From: Chloroflexota bacterium | Lineage (GTDB): Bacteria > Chloroflexota > UBA5177 > JANWHV01 | Length of the DNA: 8,837 nucleotides | Reading direction: 5' to 3' | Assembly: GCA_025450255.1 (NCBI GenBank) | Contig: JANWHV010000084.1 | Location: forward strand, 1 to 8,837 | In this document: piece by piece, positions 6,284 through 8,837 of the stretch | How positions within the stretch are numbered: the stretch's first letter is position 1 | How the letters are laid out: the number at the start of each line of letters is the position of its first letter | Notes under the pieces: model-generated | What the model was told of the DNA's origin: nothing | The model's database searches: none | Seen by the model: only the letters and a program-made list of their open reading frames with translations | Translations under genes and position numbers: made by a program

Positions 6284-7420
6284 TTACAGGCGCCCCACGC
6301 CGGCCACGCGGCGAACCACGCCCGCAATCGCGGCCGCGGCATCGGGGCGGGCGAGCGCGCGCATTTTCTCCGCCATGGCGTCAAGCCTGGGGTGATCTCG
6401 CAGCAGGGCAAGCATGCGGTCGCGCAGGGCCTCGGACGTCAGGTCGGCATCCTTGATCACCAGCGCCGCGCCCTGTTCCTCCAGGTAGCGCGCATTTGTC
6501 GCCTGGCTCGAGAAGGCGCCCGGCACCATAATCGCGGGCACGCCGGCCAGCGGCAGCTCGGCGAGAGGCGCCGCGCCCGCCCGGCAGACGACCAGGTCGG
6601 CGGCGGCGATCACGTCGGCCATTTCCGCCGCCGGCAAGTAGCCGAACAGGCGGTATCTGCCGCGCAGCACCTGGGGCATCACGGCCTGCTTGCCTTGCAG
6701 ATCCTCAAGATCCGCCTCGCCACAGACATGCAGGATCTGCGTGGAGAGCAGCAGGTCGGGAAGCGTACCGCCTAACGCTTCGTTTATCGCGTGCGAGCCC
6801 TGGCTGCCGCCGAACACGGCGAGTACGGGCATCGAGGGATCGAGATACAGTCCGGTGCGAGCGCGTTCCCTGTTCAGATGGAGAAACTCATCGCGGACGG
6901 GGTATCCGGTCAGCGTGGTACGTTCAGGTGGCAAGGTGGCCAGGGCGGGCGGAAATGACGCGGTCACGGCGTTGGCGACGCGGGCGGCCGCCATGTTCAC
7001 CCAACCTTGATCGATTTCCACGGTGAGCACGACCAGGGGAATCCTGAGCGCCACGCAGGCGGCAACCGCCGGCGCGCTGACGTAGCCGCCGGACACCAAC
7101 GCCACGTTCGGTCTGAAACGGCGGATCGCCTTGAAAGCCTGTCTCAGACCGCCGGCAAGACGCGCCGCGTTGGGGATCGCGCGCATACCCATGCCGCGCA
7201 AGCCGCCGGCCTCGATTTGTACGAAGGGAATGCCGGCTTCCTCTACAAGACGGCGGTCCAGAGGCTGCGGTCCGCCGAGATAGAGAAACTCAACGCCGCT
7301 CGCCGAGACGCCGCTCCCGCCAGGTGCTCCCTGGCCCGCGGCCAGGCTCCTGGCGACCGTGAGACAGGGGTAGATGTGGCCGCCGGTTCCGCCACCAGAG
7401 ATAAGTACCCGTAAGGTCAC
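6284..7420 (-). CDS. murG: Lipid II synthase MurG (UDP-GlcNAc:lipid I GlcNAc transferase)
   Basis: MurG transfers GlcNAc from UDP-GlcNAc to lipid I on the inner face of the membrane to form lipid II. The protein has 378 residues, slightly longer than most. The N-terminal Rossmann loop ISGGGTGGHIYP is at 7-18. The second domain has FGGSQGS (203-209), CRAGAAPLAEL (279-289) with the conserved glutamate that binds the nucleotide sugar, and SSQATNA (304-310) with the conserved Gln and Asn. The motif that is HEQN in E. coli reads TVEIDQG here (133-139), so the usual histidine is missing. I recall similar forms in Chloroflexota. A Gly/Ser-rich stretch (29-42) replaces the usual short link before FLYLGG. 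The GTG at 7420 has GAGGAG ending 4 nt upstream and is fixed by the conserved N-terminus. The first 43 codons overlap ftsW in another frame. Confidence 0.97.
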   Translation of the reverse strand: MTLRVLISGGGTGGHIYPCLTVARSLAAGQGAPGGSGVSASGVEFLYLGGPQPLDRRLVEEAGIPFVQIEAGGLRGMGMRAIPNAARLAGGLRQAFKAIRRFRPNVALVSGGYVSAPAVAACVALRIPLVVLTVEIDQGWVNMAAARVANAVTASFPPALATLPPERTTLTGYPVRDEFLHLNRERARTGLYLDPSMPVLAVFGGSQGSHAINEALGGTLPDLLLSTQILHVCGEADLEDLQGKQAVMPQVLRGRYRLFGYLPAAEMADVIAAADLVVCRAGAAPLAELPLAGVPAIMVPGAFSSQATNARYLEEQGAALVIKDADLTSEALRDRMLALLRDHPRLDAMAEKMRALARPDAAAAIAGVVRRVAGVGRL

Positions 7421-8702
7421 TACGCTCCTCGGGAATTGGCTCGATGTGCCGGGACACGTTCAACAAAATGCCCACGGCCAGTAAGTTTACCACCAGAGAG
7501 CTGCCGCCGAAGCTGATGAACGGGAGCGGCACGCCGGTAAACGGGATGGTGTTGGTTACGGAGAGCATATTCAAAAGGGCCTGGAATGCCAGGTAGCTGG
7601 TGATGCCGGCGGCCAGCAGCTTGCCGAACGGATCCTTCGCCAACATGCTGATGCGAATGCCGCGGTAGGCGAAGAACGCGAAGAGCGCGACCACGACCAG
7701 CGCGCCAAAGAGCCCGGTTTCCTCCCCAATGGTGGCGAAAATCGAATCGGAGTTCGCGGCGGGCAGCGTCTCCTTCATCACGCCGTTGCCCAGGCCCACG
7801 CCGGTCAAACCGCCGTGCCAGAAGGCCAGCAGCGCGCGCGAAATTTGATAGCCCGTCCCTTGTTGATCGTTGAAGGGATGGAAGTACGCGTCAATTCGAG
7901 TCTTCCAGTAGTTGCCGCTATGAGCGACAAAGTAAGCGACGGGCAGGAACAGCGCCGCCAACGCGAACAGGTGCCGCAGGCGGGCGCCGGACACAAAAAA
8001 CATGCCGAGCATGGCGCTGCTAATTACCGCCGCGGTGCCGAGGTCTGGCTGGCGAAAGATCAGCAGCGTGGTGAAGCCGAGCACCGCTCCGAACGGGATC
8101 AGACCCGTAACGGAGTGCTTGATGTCGTCGTTCTTGCTCGAGAGCCAGTGCGCGGCGTAGATCGTCAGCGCGAGCTTGCCAATCTCGCTCGGCTGCAAGG
8201 TAAAGCCCTTGAAGTAGATCCAGCGCGTGGCGCCGCCGTGCGAATAGCTGATTTTGGGAATGTGCACCATGATCAGAAGCAACGCGGTGATACCCAGACC
8301 CAGCATCGAGAACTTGCGCAGCTTCTGGAAATCGAAACGGAGGCCGGCAAACAGGGTGATTGAACCGAGCGCCAACCACATGATTTGCTTGGTCATGTAG
8401 TAGTTCACGTCGCCGTAGTTCAGATAATCCTGATACATGCTGGCGCTGTATACAAATACGGTGCCAAGCACCAGCAGGCAGACCACGGCGGCGAGCAACG
8501 GCATGTCGACGGTCTGTATGATCGCCACGTTACTTTGCGCCCGTGGCTCCGCGATTGCGCGCGGCTCAGAGACCGCCACGTGGCCATCGGGCTCAAGCGC
8601 GACACGGGTCGCCATCACCGCCTGGGCCGGGCCACGCAATGGTTTTGCCGTCCTTAAGGGCCGGAGCTTGCGTACCGGCACCTGGCCGAAGGGCCCACCC
8701 AT
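7290..8702 (-). CDS. ftsW: SEDS peptidoglycan glycosyltransferase FtsW
   Basis: FtsW polymerises lipid II into septal glycan strands with a partner class B penicillin-binding protein. From the ATG at 8702 it has 470 residues with about ten membrane segments, the first starting near residue 67 (MPLLAAVVCLLV). Family motifs are GGATRW (156-161), QPSEIGK (170-176), RQPDLGTA (217-224), NSDSIFATIGEETG (317-330) with the likely catalytic aspartate 319, and FTGVPLPFISFGGSS (388-402). Its place next to murG favours FtsW over RodA. The start is uncertain. ATG 8702 has AGAAGG 8 nt upstream (8716-8711), and ATG 8615 and GTG 8774 are also possible. The frame has no stop up to the right edge, so the true start may lie outside the window. 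The last ~43 codons overlap murG and encode an Arg-rich cytoplasmic tail. Confidence 0.95.
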   Translation of the reverse strand: MGGPFGQVPVRKLRPLRTAKPLRGPAQAVMATRVALEPDGHVAVSEPRAIAEPRAQSNVAIIQTVDMPLLAAVVCLLVLGTVFVYSASMYQDYLNYGDVNYYMTKQIMWLALGSITLFAGLRFDFQKLRKFSMLGLGITALLLIMVHIPKISYSHGGATRWIYFKGFTLQPSEIGKLALTIYAAHWLSSKNDDIKHSVTGLIPFGAVLGFTTLLIFRQPDLGTAAVISSAMLGMFFVSGARLRHLFALAALFLPVAYFVAHSGNYWKTRIDAYFHPFNDQQGTGYQISRALLAFWHGGLTGVGLGNGVMKETLPAANSDSIFATIGEETGLFGALVVVALFAFFAYRGIRISMLAKDPFGKLLAAGITSYLAFQALLNMLSVTNTIPFTGVPLPFISFGGSSLVVNLLAVGILLNVSRHIEPIPEERSDLTGTYLWWRNRRPHLPLSHGRQEPGRGPGSTWRERRLGERR

Positions 8703-8710
8703 GCCACCGA

Positions 8711-8716
8711 CCTTCT
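8711..8716 (-). promoter_or_regulatory. Candidate ftsW ribosome binding site
   Basis: AGAAGG (five of six matches to AGGAGG) lies 8 nt before the in-frame ATG at 8702. The alternatives GTG 8774 (AGGGA only 1 nt away) and ATG 8615 (AGGCGG 2 nt away) have sites too close to work well. This is moderate support for the 8702 start. Confidence 0.35.
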
Positions 8717-8837
8717 GCCGAGGCGCCTTATCGACCGCGCGCTGCCAGGGAAGCGTGGGGCTGGTTCCCGGCACGTCCCTACGGATCGGGGCCGGCGCAT
8801 CGCGGCGGGGGGCGGGCGGGATCTCCCGCCGCGCCGG

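Noticed and set aside
6223..6411. Longer murC beginning inside murG
   Set aside because: The extra residues encoded within murG (Cys/Trp/Arg-rich) are unlike any MurC N-terminus. The conserved UDP-binding loop begins about 22 residues after the GTG at 6222.

Overview
The window holds most of a division and cell wall (dcw) cluster, entirely on the minus strand. In transcription order, from high to low coordinates, it reads ftsW, murG, murC, murB, ftsQ (divIB), ftsA, ftsZ. The start of an unrelated M20-type peptidase gene follows and is cut off at the left edge. DNA is GC-rich, falling toward a more even composition around the end of ftsQ and the ftsQ-ftsA spacer. The FtsZ sequence, the divergent MurG acceptor-side motif and the gene order all look most like Chloroflexota (Chloroflexi). 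That placement is from memory of family sequences, not from a search.

Layout: ftsW (about 7290-8702, reading frame open to the right edge) overlaps murG (6284-7420) by 131 bp. murC (4750-6222) begins 61 nt after murG with a GTG codon. murB (3810-4766) overlaps the end of murC by 17 bp. ftsQ (2972-3838) probably starts at a TTG codon inside the end of murB. A 105-bp spacer before ftsA carries a good sigma-70-type promoter and three spaced copies of AAACCGTG. ftsA (1604-2866) is followed by a spacer of 170 bp holding an extended -10 promoter and a possible 24-codon leader peptide. ftsZ (288-1433) follows, then a strong intrinsic terminator (226-257). The peptidase gene starts at 191 and runs off the window.

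How the genes work together: MurC and MurB act in cytoplasmic peptidoglycan precursor synthesis (UDP-MurNAc-L-Ala formation and UDP-MurNAc formation). MurG makes lipid II at the membrane, and FtsW is the SEDS glycan polymerase of the divisome. FtsQ links to the periplasmic or external divisome, FtsA tethers FtsZ to the membrane, and FtsZ forms the ring. The synthetic genes are tightly packed, overlap, and mostly use GTG or TTG starts, which suggests coupled, modest expression. ftsA and ftsZ have ATG starts, AGGAGG ribosome binding sites and apparent promoters of their own, fitting a need for higher and separately controlled levels.

The content is essentially an ordinary dcw cluster, and I see no evidence of a new multi-gene system. 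The points most worth a second look are the spaced AAACCGTG repeats at the ftsA promoter, the long ftsW/murG overlap, the possible ftsZ leader peptide, and the long basic N-terminal region in front of FtsW. No RNA gene, insertion sequence, CRISPR array or plus-strand gene could be supported, and no gene-free stretch exceeds 300 bases.
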